Under the pieces are notes generated by a model that worked only from the letters and a program-made list of their open reading frames with translations, was not told the origin of the DNA and did not search any database. Positions 32,052 through 40,301 of a stretch of 43,807 nucleotides of DNA are shown in pieces. A program made the translations under genes and the position numbers. Source of the DNA: UBA4408 sp002389785 (GTDB lineage: Bacteria; Bacteroidota; Bacteroidia; UBA4408). The number at the start of each line of letters is the position of its first letter. Position 1 is the first letter of the stretch. The DNA lies in NCBI GenBank assembly GCA_035438985.1, contig DAORJK010000022.1:1-43807 (forward strand), given 5' to 3'.

Positions 32052-32210
32052 TTAATGATAACCCAGTAATTTCCGCATTTTTTTATTTATAATCTTTAAG
32101 GCCTTTGCAACAAAACTCACTTGCATACCTTTTTCAATAGTTTCAAGAAAAGCATTGATATTTAATCTTGCGCATTCTTCGATTACTTCTACTGAGCATT
32201 GGCAAGGGTC
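32052..32210 (-). pseudogene. C-terminal remnant of an unidentified gene
   Basis: On the minus strand a frame without a start codon reads DPCQCSVEVIEECARLNIN, then AFLETIEKGMQVSFVAKALK and IINKKMRKLLGYH before a TAA at 32052-32054. The composition is protein-like (amphipathic helices), but there is no ATG and a stop lies immediately upstream, so it is probably the surviving end of a larger gene. The 20-bp repeat at 32058 overlaps its last codons. Confidence 0.35.
32058..32077 (+). repeat. 20-bp direct repeat right of the SIR2-HerA module, copy 3
   Basis: ATAACCCAGTAATTTCCGCA differs from the copy at 27066-27085 by one base and has the same orientation. The pair could mark the ends of an inserted module or be dispersed noncoding repeats. 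Confidence 0.6.
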
Positions 32211-32330
32211 TTACTAATATAGAAGGTTTGTCAAATTGAATGATTTTTCGAATCCAAGTGTTGAAAACCCCGATATATAGTGTTAAGCTCAGCGTCTATC
32301 AAGAATAAATGTTGTTAAGCACCTTTTTTG

Positions 32331-32354
32331 GGGGGTACATTTGGGGGTACTTTT
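32331..32354 (+). repeat. Tandem 12-bp GGGGGTAC repeats, left arm of attachment region
   Basis: GGGGGTACATTT followed directly by GGGGGTACTTTT. The same GGGGGTA motif recurs three times just before the integrase gene (32549, 32561, 32581). This is consistent with arm-type binding sites for the DUF4102 integrase. Confidence 0.6.
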
Positions 32355-32404
32355 AGAAATTAGTTCGAAAATTATACATTGATTGTAATAGATTATTGTT
32401 TGTT

Positions 32405-32427
32405 TTCGAAGCTCACTCTCTCCGCCA
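32405..32427 (+). other. tRNA-Ser 3'-end fragment, probable attachment core
   Basis: The sequence TTCGAAG-CTCAC-TCTCTCC-G-CCA has the layout of a tRNA 3' end: T-loop, 3' T-stem, acceptor strand, discriminator and CCA. TCTCTCC-G-CCA is typical of tRNA-Ser (GGAGAGA acceptor). The 5' side of the T-stem is absent, so homology starts in the T-loop as expected for an integrase crossover core. The complete tRNA-Ser gene is not in the window. GGGGGTA repeats lie on both sides. Confidence 0.6.
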
Positions 32428-32548
32428 TTATAAGTATAATCATGATTATTTGTTATTACAAAAACAATAAAACGCTTGATAAATCATGATAAATCTGATA
32501 ATCTATCCCTTATTCTTTAACCTTCCTCGATCTTCATTCACTAAAAAT

Positions 32549-32588
32549 GGGGGTATATCTGGGGGTACAAAAATTAGCATGGGGGTAC
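32549..32588 (+). repeat. Three GGGGGTA repeats, right arm of attachment region
   Basis: GGGGGTATATCT, GGGGGTACAAAA (12-bp period) and, after eight bases, GGGGGTACAATC. They overlap a possible upstream extension of the integrase frame, which would translate as glycine/valine repeats; this supports starting the integrase at 32595 instead. Confidence 0.6.
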
Positions 32589-32594
32589 AATCCA

Positions 32595-33797
32595 ATGAAC
32601 CTGACAGATACCGTATGTAAAAATATAAAACCTAAGAATAAGCCATTTAAACTGACCGATTCTGGAGGGTTGTACCTACATGTATTCCCAAACGGGTCAA
32701 AGTACTGGCGTTTGAAATACCGATTTCAAAAGAAAGAAAAGGTGCTTGCATTAGGAACATATCCTTTCATTTCTCTTGCACAAGCCAGAGAAGAAAGAGA
32801 AAATGCTAAAAAGCATCTTGTTAAGCAAGTTGACCCTATTGAGGTAAAAAGACAACAAGCAAAATCAATAATACATAACTCGGAGAATACCTTTAAATGT
32901 GTCGCATTAGAATGGATGGAAACTCAAAAGGAAAAATGGAGTTCTAACTATTTTGATACGGTATCGCAAAGATTGGAAAAGGATATTTTCCCTTTTTTAG
33001 GTAGGGAGACAATTAGCAAAATAACTACTCCTGATTTATTGTTAGCACTTAAAAAAATGGAAAAAAGAGATGCATTGGACTTGGTTCAGCGCTGCCGCTC
33101 AATCTGCACTAGAATTTTTCGATATGCAGTTCAAACAGGCAAGTGCAAAGCTAATCCGGCAAATGAATTACTTGGTGCATTTAAAACCAGAAAAGTCAAA
33201 CATTTTAATGCCATTAGTCCAAACGAAATTCCTGAGTTGCTGAATGCACTTGAAAAAAATAATGCTCGGCTATTTGGAAGTACTCGCAGGGCAATTAAGA
33301 TATCACTATTAACTTTTACAAGACCGGGTGAGTTGCGAAATGCAACTTGGGATGAAATTGACTTTGATAAGAAACTATGGAGAATTCCTGCAGAAAAAAT
33401 GAAGTCAAGACGCGAACATCTTATTCCATTATCAAAGCAGACATTGAATGTTTTGCAAGTCCAGAAAGATGAAACCAAGAATTTAAATACCAATTTTGTT
33501 TTCCCAGGAATCGTTAATCATAAAATTCCAATGAGTGACGGAACAGTAAGAATTGCGTTGCAAAAGCTTGGTTTTGACAAAAGAATGACAGCTCACGGAT
33601 TTCGCGCTTTGGCGCGAACCGCCATTCGTGAAGAATTGAATTATGAACCTGATATCATAGAAGCACAACTGGCTCACAAACCTGCAGGCCCCTTAGGCGC
33701 CGCTTATGACCGTACTAAATTTATAAAACAAAGAGAAAAAATGATGCAGGAATGGGCAGATTATCTAGATAGAATTCCTGTAACTAAAAAGGAATAA
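32595..33797 (+). CDS. int: DUF4102-type tyrosine recombinase (integrase)
   Basis: The protein would integrate and excise an element at a tRNA gene. The N-terminal DUF4102 arm-binding domain is clear (FKLTDSGGLYLHVFPNGSKY, WRLKYRFQKKEKVLALGTYP). A SAM-like core-binding domain follows, then the catalytic domain with RPGELRNATWDEID (first Arg), HGFRALARTAI (His-x-x-Arg), QLAHK (His) and the nucleophile in AAYDRTKF (Tyr). I start it at 32595 (MNLTDTV) instead of 32547, because the 16 extra codons are the GGGGGTA repeats. The resulting 400 residues match the family. The tRNA-Ser core lies about 170 bp upstream. Confidence 0.92.
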   Translation: MNLTDTVCKNIKPKNKPFKLTDSGGLYLHVFPNGSKYWRLKYRFQKKEKVLALGTYPFISLAQAREERENAKKHLVKQVDPIEVKRQQAKSIIHNSENTFKCVALEWMETQKEKWSSNYFDTVSQRLEKDIFPFLGRETISKITTPDLLLALKKMEKRDALDLVQRCRSICTRIFRYAVQTGKCKANPANELLGAFKTRKVKHFNAISPNEIPELLNALEKNNARLFGSTRRAIKISLLTFTRPGELRNATWDEIDFDKKLWRIPAEKMKSRREHLIPLSKQTLNVLQVQKDETKNLNTNFVFPGIVNHKIPMSDGTVRIALQKLGFDKRMTAHGFRALARTAIREELNYEPDIIEAQLAHKPAGPLGAAYDRTKFIKQREKMMQEWADYLDRIPVTKKE

Positions 33798-33985
33798 ACT
33801 CTCATTCTATTAAATTGAAATGGTGGTAGCAAATAACTCTAATCTAAAATCACAGAAATAATGAAAATATATATTATTTCTCATTCAATCCAAAATTATT
33901 AATGCGAAATGATAGTTTGAAAAAATAGTCATACTAGACCTTTAGTTAAGAAACTGGTTGAAAAATATTTCTAACTTTCATTCAA

Positions 33986-34011
33986 TTGATAGAACTTTTT
34001 AATGTACTTTG
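33986..34011 (+). promoter_or_regulatory. Candidate promoter for the 34058-34564 gene pair
   Basis: TTG (33986-33988), 16 bases, then TACTTTG, close to the Bacteroidota -33/-7 pattern (TTG...TAnnTTTG), ending 46 bp before the ATG at 34058. From the integrase end to here (33798-34057) I see no gene. Confidence 0.35.
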
Positions 34012-34057
34012 CCTTTGAGCGATAAGACATTCAATATTTAAACGAAAGCCAGAAATC

Positions 34058-34339
34058 ATGAACTCAATTAACGAAAAAATTGCCAAGCAAGAATTGTTTG
34101 CGGAAAGACTACAATTGATTCAAAAAAAGAATGAAAACTTCTTCTTAAAGAGAAAGGCAAAGAATTATCCTGATGAGCAAGATAGGTTAGGTTGCTACTA
34201 TTATTATTCATATAATGAAACAACAATATGGTTCGGGATGGCAGATAAAACAGATTTACCCCAATCTATAATGGATGAATGCAATAAAGCATTTGAGGAA
34301 ATTTTCTTGAATTCGAATTCAAATCAAATAGTTAATTAA
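34058..34339 (+). CDS. Small hypothetical protein
   Basis: A 93-residue soluble protein with a charged helical N-terminus (EKIAKQELFAERLQLIQKKN), a tyrosine-rich beta segment (GCYYYYSYNETTIWFGMADK) and a C-terminal helix. It is 12 bp before the next gene, which suggests an operon. No family recognised. Confidence 0.6.
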   Translation: MNSINEKIAKQELFAERLQLIQKKNENFFLKRKAKNYPDEQDRLGCYYYYSYNETTIWFGMADKTDLPQSIMDECNKAFEEIFLNSNSNQIVN

Positions 34340-34351
34340 TATAATAAAACA

Positions 34352-34564
34352 ATGAATCTATATTTATGGCACGGAGATATTAACGGAAGTAGATATACCA
34401 TTTTCTCTCTAGCAAATGATTTGAATGAAGCGGAAGGACTCGCAATAGAATCGGCTTCTAAATTATCACAAGAGCATATAAAAAGGATTTTGCGAGAATC
34501 CAAGCCGATAATTAACGATTCACCAACATCTTTTATTTTTGGTTCAGCTCCTCAATTAATCTAG
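34352..34564 (+). CDS. Small hypothetical protein, second gene of the pair
   Basis: A 70-residue protein (MNLYLWHGDINGSRYTIFSL..., then NEAEGLAIESASKLSQEHIK). An early beta-hairpin and a helix suggest a small compact alpha/beta domain. It follows 34058-34339 by 12 bp and is convergent with the XRE gene. Function unknown. Confidence 0.58.
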   Translation: MNLYLWHGDINGSRYTIFSLANDLNEAEGLAIESASKLSQEHIKRILRESKPIINDSPTSFIFGSAPQLI

Positions 34565-34610
34565 TATAAATTCATTGTGACTATAATTCTTTATAAAAAC
34601 GATAGTAGCG

Positions 34611-34850
34611 TTATTCTTTTAAAAGGTCTTCAATAGCAATTCCTAAGCCTTTGGTTACTTCTAGTAAATAGAGATATGAAGGATTGAAGCTTCCCTTCTC
34701 TAATTTATGAATTGATTGCCTGTCTTTACCAATCTTAATTGCAACTTCCTCTAATGTAAGACCCTTTTCTTTTCGAATAGCCTTAAATTTCATTCCCAAT
34801 TTCTTAAGCTGCTTTTCTTGTGATTTACTTACTGGTTGTGGCATGACCAC
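34611..34850 (-). CDS. XRE-family helix-turn-helix regulator
   Basis: A 79-residue, single-domain Cro/C1-type HTH (IRKEKGLTLEEVAIKIGKDR, then QSIHKLEKGSFNPSYLYLLE), with the HTH at about residues 24-78. An alternative ATG lies two codons downstream. An 18-bp near-palindrome at 34879-34896, 29 bp before the start codon, is a likely autoregulatory operator. No toxin partner is directly adjacent. Confidence 0.88.
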   Translation of the reverse strand: MVMPQPVSKSQEKQLKKLGMKFKAIRKEKGLTLEEVAIKIGKDRQSIHKLEKGSFNPSYLYLLEVTKGLGIAIEDLLKE

Positions 34851-34878
34851 AATAGTATAAACCTTGTTGAAAAATATT

Positions 34879-34896
34879 GTAATCCGTACGGACTAC
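34879..34896. promoter_or_regulatory. Near-palindromic operator candidate for the XRE gene
   Basis: GTAATCCGTACGGACTAC is symmetrical at 8 of 9 base pairs around TCCG|TA|CGGA. Position upstream of an XRE gene fits an autoregulatory site. The rest of 34851-35106 shows no gene. Confidence 0.5.
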
Positions 34897-35106
34897 ATTT
34901 CAAAATATTTTATAGCTTTACCGCTTTCGTCCTGTAATGAAAATATTTAGTGTAGATACGATGAAATTGCTTGAATTACTGTTAACCGATATTAATACTT
35001 CTTATCACAATTTACGCCCTCCTTAATTCTCTTGTTCCAAACATCTTTAGTTATCGGCAATGGCGCTGGAACAATTCCTATTAATTCAATTCAAAAACAA
35101 ATACAA

Positions 35107-36603
35107 ATGAAAAATTTAATTCACTTCAAAAAAATATTCATCATGCTACTATCGGCTTTAATGCTGATGTTCTCTCAATTGTCCTTCTCACAAGCGACCG
35201 TAAATCTTGACCCAACATTTAATTCAGGAAGCGGATTTGATTCGCCAGCCGATAAAATAGTAATTCAACCGAATGGAAAAATTCTTGCGATGGGTTACTA
35301 TTTTACAAATTACCATGGAACTAGTGTTAACCAACTTGCAAGGATAAATAGTGATGGAACTCTGGATGCTTCCTTCAATATTATTGCAAACTTTTTCGAC
35401 AGTAATTTCGTTTCCATTTCTGATGTTGTATTTCAAGCAAATGGCAAAATCCTTATTGGTGGTAGTTTCAGCAGCTATACAAATATTCCGTGTCGTAATC
35501 TTGTAAGACTCAATTCAGATTATAGTTATGATACAACTTTTCAAGTGGGCACTTTACTTATCGGTTCAGTTGAAAATATTTTAGTCCGTAATGATGGAAA
35601 AATTATTGTGACTGGGTATTATAAAGCGAGCATTTCTTCTCCCATAGAAAGTAAGGTTTTTCTTCTTAATTCTGATGGTTCAGTTGATCCTTCATTCAGC
35701 ATTGGTATTGGTGTTCCTGGCACTGCAGTAGGTCAAACCATTAATTGCTATTACCTTCAATCTGATAATAAATTATTGGTTGGAGGTAATTTTTCTGCAT
35801 GGAATGGAAACCCTGCCGACAATCTAGTTAGGCTGGATACTCTTGGAAATATTGATAATAGCTTCGTTTCATCAAACTACAATAATGATGTTTATAAAAT
35901 CCTACAGCAACCGGATGGTAAAATTATAGTTGGAGGTTTATTCACAACAATTAACGGTAATTCAAGAAGTAAAATAGCTCGCCTTAACACGAATGGGAAT
36001 ATTGATTTTACTTTCAACCCAGGAACTGGATTTAGCATTAATGGCTCAGCTCCTCCAGCAGATGTGCGTTCAATGTTACTTGAGCCAAGTGGCAAAATAA
36101 TACTTAGTGGTGATTTTGATTCATTTAATGGCAACCCTGCTCAGCACCTTGCTAGACTAAACAGCAACGGATCGTTCGATAACACCTTCAATGTAGGAAC
36201 TGGATTTCATGGATTTTTCGGTTCAACAGGTGTAAATCTTGCAAGACAAAGCGATGGTAAAATTATCGCATTGGGTGATTTTAATGATTACAATACAACT
36301 ACCAGCAATAATATTACTCGATTGGATGGCCCTGCTCTGACCTTTTCTGTGAAGGAAAATAGTTCAGAATTAAATTCAATTACAATCTACCCTAACCCAG
36401 CAAAAGAGGCAATAATTCTTGATTTAAAGGAATTCGCTAATCAGAGTAATATCAGAATCACAAATATAATAGGAGAGGAGATGGGACAATTTCAAACAGG
36501 TGAAACAAAAAATATAGATATCAGAAATCTTCCAAGTGGTCTTTATTTCATATCGATTCAAAACAAAAATGGAATTTCAATTGGAAGATTTGTGAAGGAA
36601 TAA
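35107..36603 (+). CDS. Secreted delta-60 repeat protein with T9SS sorting tail
   Basis: The ATG at 35107 gives a signal peptide (KKIFIMLLSALMLMFSQLSFSQA), whereas the longer frame from a TTG at 35032 does not look like a natural start. The mature part consists of repeated units of the delta-60 type (LDPTFNSGSGF, QPNGKILAMG, LARINSDGTLDASF) that form a beta-propeller-like fold. The last 80 residues are a type A T9SS sorting domain (ITIYPNPAKEAIILDL...LPSGLYFISIQNKNG). It would be secreted and attached to the cell surface. About 498 residues. Confidence 0.9.
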   Translation: MKNLIHFKKIFIMLLSALMLMFSQLSFSQATVNLDPTFNSGSGFDSPADKIVIQPNGKILAMGYYFTNYHGTSVNQLARINSDGTLDASFNIIANFFDSNFVSISDVVFQANGKILIGGSFSSYTNIPCRNLVRLNSDYSYDTTFQVGTLLIGSVENILVRNDGKIIVTGYYKASISSPIESKVFLLNSDGSVDPSFSIGIGVPGTAVGQTINCYYLQSDNKLLVGGNFSAWNGNPADNLVRLDTLGNIDNSFVSSNYNNDVYKILQQPDGKIIVGGLFTTINGNSRSKIARLNTNGNIDFTFNPGTGFSINGSAPPADVRSMLLEPSGKIILSGDFDSFNGNPAQHLARLNSNGSFDNTFNVGTGFHGFFGSTGVNLARQSDGKIIALGDFNDYNTTTSNNITRLDGPALTFSVKENSSELNSITIYPNPAKEAIILDLKEFANQSNIRITNIIGEEMGQFQTGETKNIDIRNLPSGLYFISIQNKNGISIGRFVKE

Positions 36604-36651
36604 AAATTTCACCGCCAGTGCACATTACAAACAATTCTAAAATAGATAAAA

Positions 36652-37605
36652 ATGAAAAAAGTAATATTTATGTTCTTAATGCTCTTATCTGTGCTGAATG
36701 CGTCTGCACAAAAAAAGAAGAAGGCAGTTTATTCTCCAATTACCAATGTAACAATGGAGGATGTGTTTCCGGTTGCAGCATATATGATGCGATTTTATTA
36801 TCGAGGCGATATTGACCATTTAGAATGGGGCAAAAAACTCATGCGCTCCTCTTACATTAATTACTATTCATGGTTGGGAGGAAACTCTCGGCTGAAAGTG
36901 AATTTCGAAATCGACGAAAACAATTCCTTAGACTTGAAATTTGACCCTCTTGAAAGCTATGACCAAACCGCAAAAAAATGGTCGTTAGTTTATGAGGGTT
37001 ACAAAGAGCGAGAAATCAGAATAACAATTGCAGATTTTATTCGGGATAGATTAAATAATGCAGATAGCTTAAAAAAGGCAAAGGATTGGTTTTACACAGA
37101 TTTGCAAGTCAATAGCTGCTTTTTTGAAAACGCAACTGAGCTTGCAGGGAATAGATGGTTTGATTCATATTTAAAAGACAAGCCTGTGAAATGGCGAATA
37201 TCTTTTGATGATGTGAAAACTAACAAAGCAAATAATTACAAATATGCCGAAGAGTATTCTGCTGAATTGTTGGGAATAGAAAGCGATGCAAACTATGTGA
37301 AAAAATTCGCAATATTAAAATATACTGACTCTGACCGAAATGTAATGACTAGTAAAAAGACAACAATTGTGACCGATGGATTTATAAGGTCATTACACTA
37401 CAACAATGGATTATTCACAGTAACCTTGACTGAAAGGATTGATTCCCCTTTGCCCAAAACCGCTGCACAAACTACAGAGCAGAAAGGAGGAAGGGTTCTT
37501 GAAAATGCAGAAAAGCTGAAACAATTAAAATCGTTACTTGATGCTGGTGTTATAAATAAAGCAGATTACGAAGCTGAAAAAAAGAAGTTGTTGAACTCGA
37601 ATTAA
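36652..37605 (+). CDS. Exported protein with C-terminal SHOCT domain
   Basis: A 317-residue protein with a signal peptide (MKKVIFMFLMLLSVLNASAQ). The central region is an unrecognised alpha/beta domain. The C-terminal SHOCT motif is clear (LKQLKSLLDAGVINKADYEA, then EKKKLL). SHOCT is a short oligomerisation helix pair. A good terminator follows at 37638-37662. Confidence 0.8.
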   Translation: MKKVIFMFLMLLSVLNASAQKKKKAVYSPITNVTMEDVFPVAAYMMRFYYRGDIDHLEWGKKLMRSSYINYYSWLGGNSRLKVNFEIDENNSLDLKFDPLESYDQTAKKWSLVYEGYKEREIRITIADFIRDRLNNADSLKKAKDWFYTDLQVNSCFFENATELAGNRWFDSYLKDKPVKWRISFDDVKTNKANNYKYAEEYSAELLGIESDANYVKKFAILKYTDSDRNVMTSKKTTIVTDGFIRSLHYNNGLFTVTLTERIDSPLPKTAAQTTEQKGGRVLENAEKLKQLKSLLDAGVINKADYEAEKKKLLNSN

Positions 37606-37637
37606 ATTGGAATTATATGTTTCTTTTTAGCAGGAAG

Positions 37638-37662
37638 CCTGAGTTTAATGACTCAGGTTTTT
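37638..37662 (+). terminator. Intrinsic terminator after the SHOCT gene
   Basis: CCTGAGT-TTAATG-ACTCAGG followed by TTTTTGCTTTT. A strong plus-strand terminator, directly before the end of the convergent nuclease gene. Confidence 0.85.
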
Positions 37663-37666
37663 GCTT

Positions 37667-38638
37667 TTATAAAGTCAAACCTTTTAATCTCATACTTCTT
37701 TTCATTCCAGGTTCTGCTAGTTTTTTCTTTGCACTAGGGGGAATTGAGGTTCCGGATATCGCAATTGGAGGTTTTTTAAATGGTCGAATTACTCCAGGCC
37801 AATTAAATTTCAGCCCGCTAAGTTTTTCTATTTCTTCAATTTGAACTTGATATGTTTTACCATCCTTAAATTGAAGATGTTCAAATATATCCTCATCTTT
37901 TATCTTTCGCAGCATCTTAGCATTGATTACCATTTGTTTCTTAATGATTCCAGCTTTTAATAGAAACTTTTCCTGGCTCATTAAAAATCCTACAGCGTAG
38001 GCCTTTGCATCACTTTTTGTCCATATAACAATCTTCCAAAAAAGATTTGGTATTTGGATATCCTCCCCATCAAGCTTTGTTACAAATGTTCCATCAGTTT
38101 TGGCTAGCACAGGGCCAGTCATCACACTCGCTTTAAGATTTTGTTCGTCTGCTCCCAAATGGAGAATATTGGCTTCAAGTTCTGCCCATATTTTTTGATT
38201 CAAGTCCTTATGTTGGGGCGCACAGTTCGTGAACCAAAAAGTATTTTCACCAGCCTGTTTACTTAACGCGGGTGTACCCCACTCTGGATCCTCTCGTCTT
38301 ACCATGTGGCCACGATCAAAATCGCTTTTAGCAGCACTATACAGTTTTTTTCCTAACTGCTCATCTGCCTTTATTCGCGGATCATCATGAAAATCTCCCT
38401 TTCGTGTATTATCCTGCCATTGGTCTCCATCGATATTCACGGCCGTAAAGAAAGGAAGTTTTCTGCTTTTGCACATTACTGAAGTAAAGTGTATAAAATC
38501 GAGTCTAACTTCTGTTCCTTTAAACTTCACACAATCGTTCTCTTGCTGCTTATTAAGAACTGGTAGTTTTATTTTAAAACTCTTCCCTAAAAATAATTCC
38601 TTGTACCCCCCATCGGATAGCGGTGTTGTCAATGCCAT
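37667..38638 (-). CDS. DNA/RNA non-specific endonuclease (NUC family)
   Basis: The metal-dependent beta-beta-alpha nuclease signature is intact: DFDRGHMVRRED (residues 106-117, His at 111) followed by NTFWFTNCAPQHKDLNQKIW, which supplies the metal-binding Asn and later conserved positions. It would cut DNA and RNA without sequence preference. I start it at 38638 (MALTTPLS), giving 323 residues; a longer frame to 38740 would overlap the upstream peptidase gene by 65 bp. No signal peptide was seen. The gene is probably cotranscribed with the metallopeptidase upstream. Confidence 0.85.
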   Translation of the reverse strand: MALTTPLSDGGYKELFLGKSFKIKLPVLNKQQENDCVKFKGTEVRLDFIHFTSVMCKSRKLPFFTAVNIDGDQWQDNTRKGDFHDDPRIKADEQLGKKLYSAAKSDFDRGHMVRREDPEWGTPALSKQAGENTFWFTNCAPQHKDLNQKIWAELEANILHLGADEQNLKASVMTGPVLAKTDGTFVTKLDGEDIQIPNLFWKIVIWTKSDAKAYAVGFLMSQEKFLLKAGIIKKQMVINAKMLRKIKDEDIFEHLQFKDGKTYQVQIEEIEKLSGLKFNWPGVIRPFKKPPIAISGTSIPPSAKKKLAEPGMKRSMRLKGLTL

Positions 38639-38675
38639 GTCTTGATTGTTTATAATTATAAATATTTTTCTTTCC

Positions 38676-40187
38676 TCATTTCTTTTTGGATAAAATTCCT
38701 CTTTCCACAAAAACATTTCGGATTTCCTTTTCATTAGCACCTTTGTTAAGATTATTGTCAGCAGTTATTAGAGCCTTAGCAGCATCGGCAAAAGTGGCTT
38801 TGGGGTTCAGTAGATAATGATGAGCGATAACCAGTTTATCTGTTAGTTCTCCCCCGAGTTTCTGTCTTATTTTCCAGAGGCAAGAAGACCATATTTCTCC
38901 ATCATGGTGTTCCTCATGCTTCATATCTTTTGGATACTTTTTAGTGCTATCTAATCTCCTTAAACATCGGGGACTTCCCTTTCCACCAAAATAAGCATCC
39001 CAAGAACCAAATGTAGGTAGGAAGTCTTCTGGCTTTTTACTTGCAAAAAAACTCGCTGCTAGATAGTCCCCAAATCCTTCTCCCATAGCTCTTGCCTCAC
39101 CTTCTGAGCCGAATCCAGGAACTTGAGCATCTTGAATCGCATGACCATACTCATGTATAATTACTTCGGCATCTTCAGCATCATAGACATCCCCTGTACC
39201 AAATAATAAGGACTTAGAAGACGGAATATAAAATGAATTGTCTGTGGTTTCTCCATCAACATCCACTGCGATTTGCTTGTTGAGTAAATTTGCAAATCCT
39301 AGTTTTTGTAAATATCGCTGCATACTATCGATGTGATAATAAACCATTACCTCTCTAAACGCCCTGTCTTCTCTTTTAAAGGTGAAAATTAAGCTTGTTC
39401 GTTTAATTCGCTTTGCGGTTTTTTTTGTTGTCACAAATTGACCATCAAGAAAACCGCTGTTTTTTAGCCCCGTAAGCTTAACTTCAACATAGGCTTCATC
39501 TGGGATTAAAGAGTTCTTCTTTATCTTCAGTCCATTCAATCTTACAATGGGGTTAGGATCAAAAATTTTTCCCAAACCGTTAGCACCCTTAAGCAGGTTT
39601 ATTTTTTTTACAATCCTTTTTGTGAATACATCAATGTAAAACTTCCACTCTGCAAGAGGCTTTTTAACAGACACAATAACTTTCCAAGACAAGATAGGAA
39701 TGTTATCAACGGAATACCAAGTCAATTCGGAATCGATCACTTCTCCTTTTGTGTTGCCTTTAATTTTGGCTGCTTCAAGTGCAATTTCTTTAGCCTCTTC
39801 TAAATCTATTTGTTGTGGGGAAGATTTACCTTTTTTGGCACTTTCTTTTGAGGCTTTCAATAGTATTGCACTAGGGACTAAATCGTTTTGAATATTATAA
39901 ACCTTTCCGGTTTTATCTATATCAACCCTAACCCATGCACCAGATATAGGTTTGCCTGCCTCTTGCTGTTGGAATAACACATGACTACCAAGCACGGTTT
40001 CTTTTATTTCTTCAAATTTTAGCTGAGAGAGATTAGGATTGATTTTTAGATCAGAAGCAATTTTTTTAAGTACTTTTAAAGCAGTCACTTTTGGTGTTGC
40101 CCTTCGCATTTTCGATTCAATTTCATATATTCTCTTAGGCACTCCAAACTCAGGGTGCTTATCTACTTTTGCTTGTAAGTTTTTCAT
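38676..40187 (-). CDS. Gluzincin metallopeptidase (thermolysin/fungalysin-like)
   Basis: A 503-residue protein. The zinc motif HEYGH is at residues 345-349, with the third ligand in GEGFGDYLAA (about residue 374), the arrangement of M4/M36 peptidases. The N-terminal 200 residues resemble a propeptide of the FTP/PepSY type (QAGKPISGAWVRVDID, WKVIVSVKKPLAEWKFYIDV). The C-terminal helical region (LVIAHHYLLNPKATFADAAK) fits the M36 pattern. There is no signal peptide and no T9SS tail, unusual for this normally secreted class. The nuclease gene follows closely, so the two may act together. Confidence 0.82.
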   Translation of the reverse strand: MKNLQAKVDKHPEFGVPKRIYEIESKMRRATPKVTALKVLKKIASDLKINPNLSQLKFEEIKETVLGSHVLFQQQEAGKPISGAWVRVDIDKTGKVYNIQNDLVPSAILLKASKESAKKGKSSPQQIDLEEAKEIALEAAKIKGNTKGEVIDSELTWYSVDNIPILSWKVIVSVKKPLAEWKFYIDVFTKRIVKKINLLKGANGLGKIFDPNPIVRLNGLKIKKNSLIPDEAYVEVKLTGLKNSGFLDGQFVTTKKTAKRIKRTSLIFTFKREDRAFREVMVYYHIDSMQRYLQKLGFANLLNKQIAVDVDGETTDNSFYIPSSKSLLFGTGDVYDAEDAEVIIHEYGHAIQDAQVPGFGSEGEARAMGEGFGDYLAASFFASKKPEDFLPTFGSWDAYFGGKGSPRCLRRLDSTKKYPKDMKHEEHHDGEIWSSCLWKIRQKLGGELTDKLVIAHHYLLNPKATFADAAKALITADNNLNKGANEKEIRNVFVERGILSKKK

Positions 40188-40301
40188 TCTGGATCTTGTT
40201 TTAGCGACTTAGTTTCATGTTTTTCTTCAATGTATGCCTTACTTTTCATTTGTTAACATCTAGACATGATTATAGGATAGTTTATTTGATTAATTGGACT
40301 A

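Noticed and set aside
32058..32077. Integron attC site
   Set aside because: The repeats lack paired R/L core boxes and no integron integrase is present; the integrase here is of the DUF4102 type.
32547..32594. N-terminal extension of the integrase
   Set aside because: The 16 codons are GGGGGTA repeats; the family begins at the MNLTDTV methionine.
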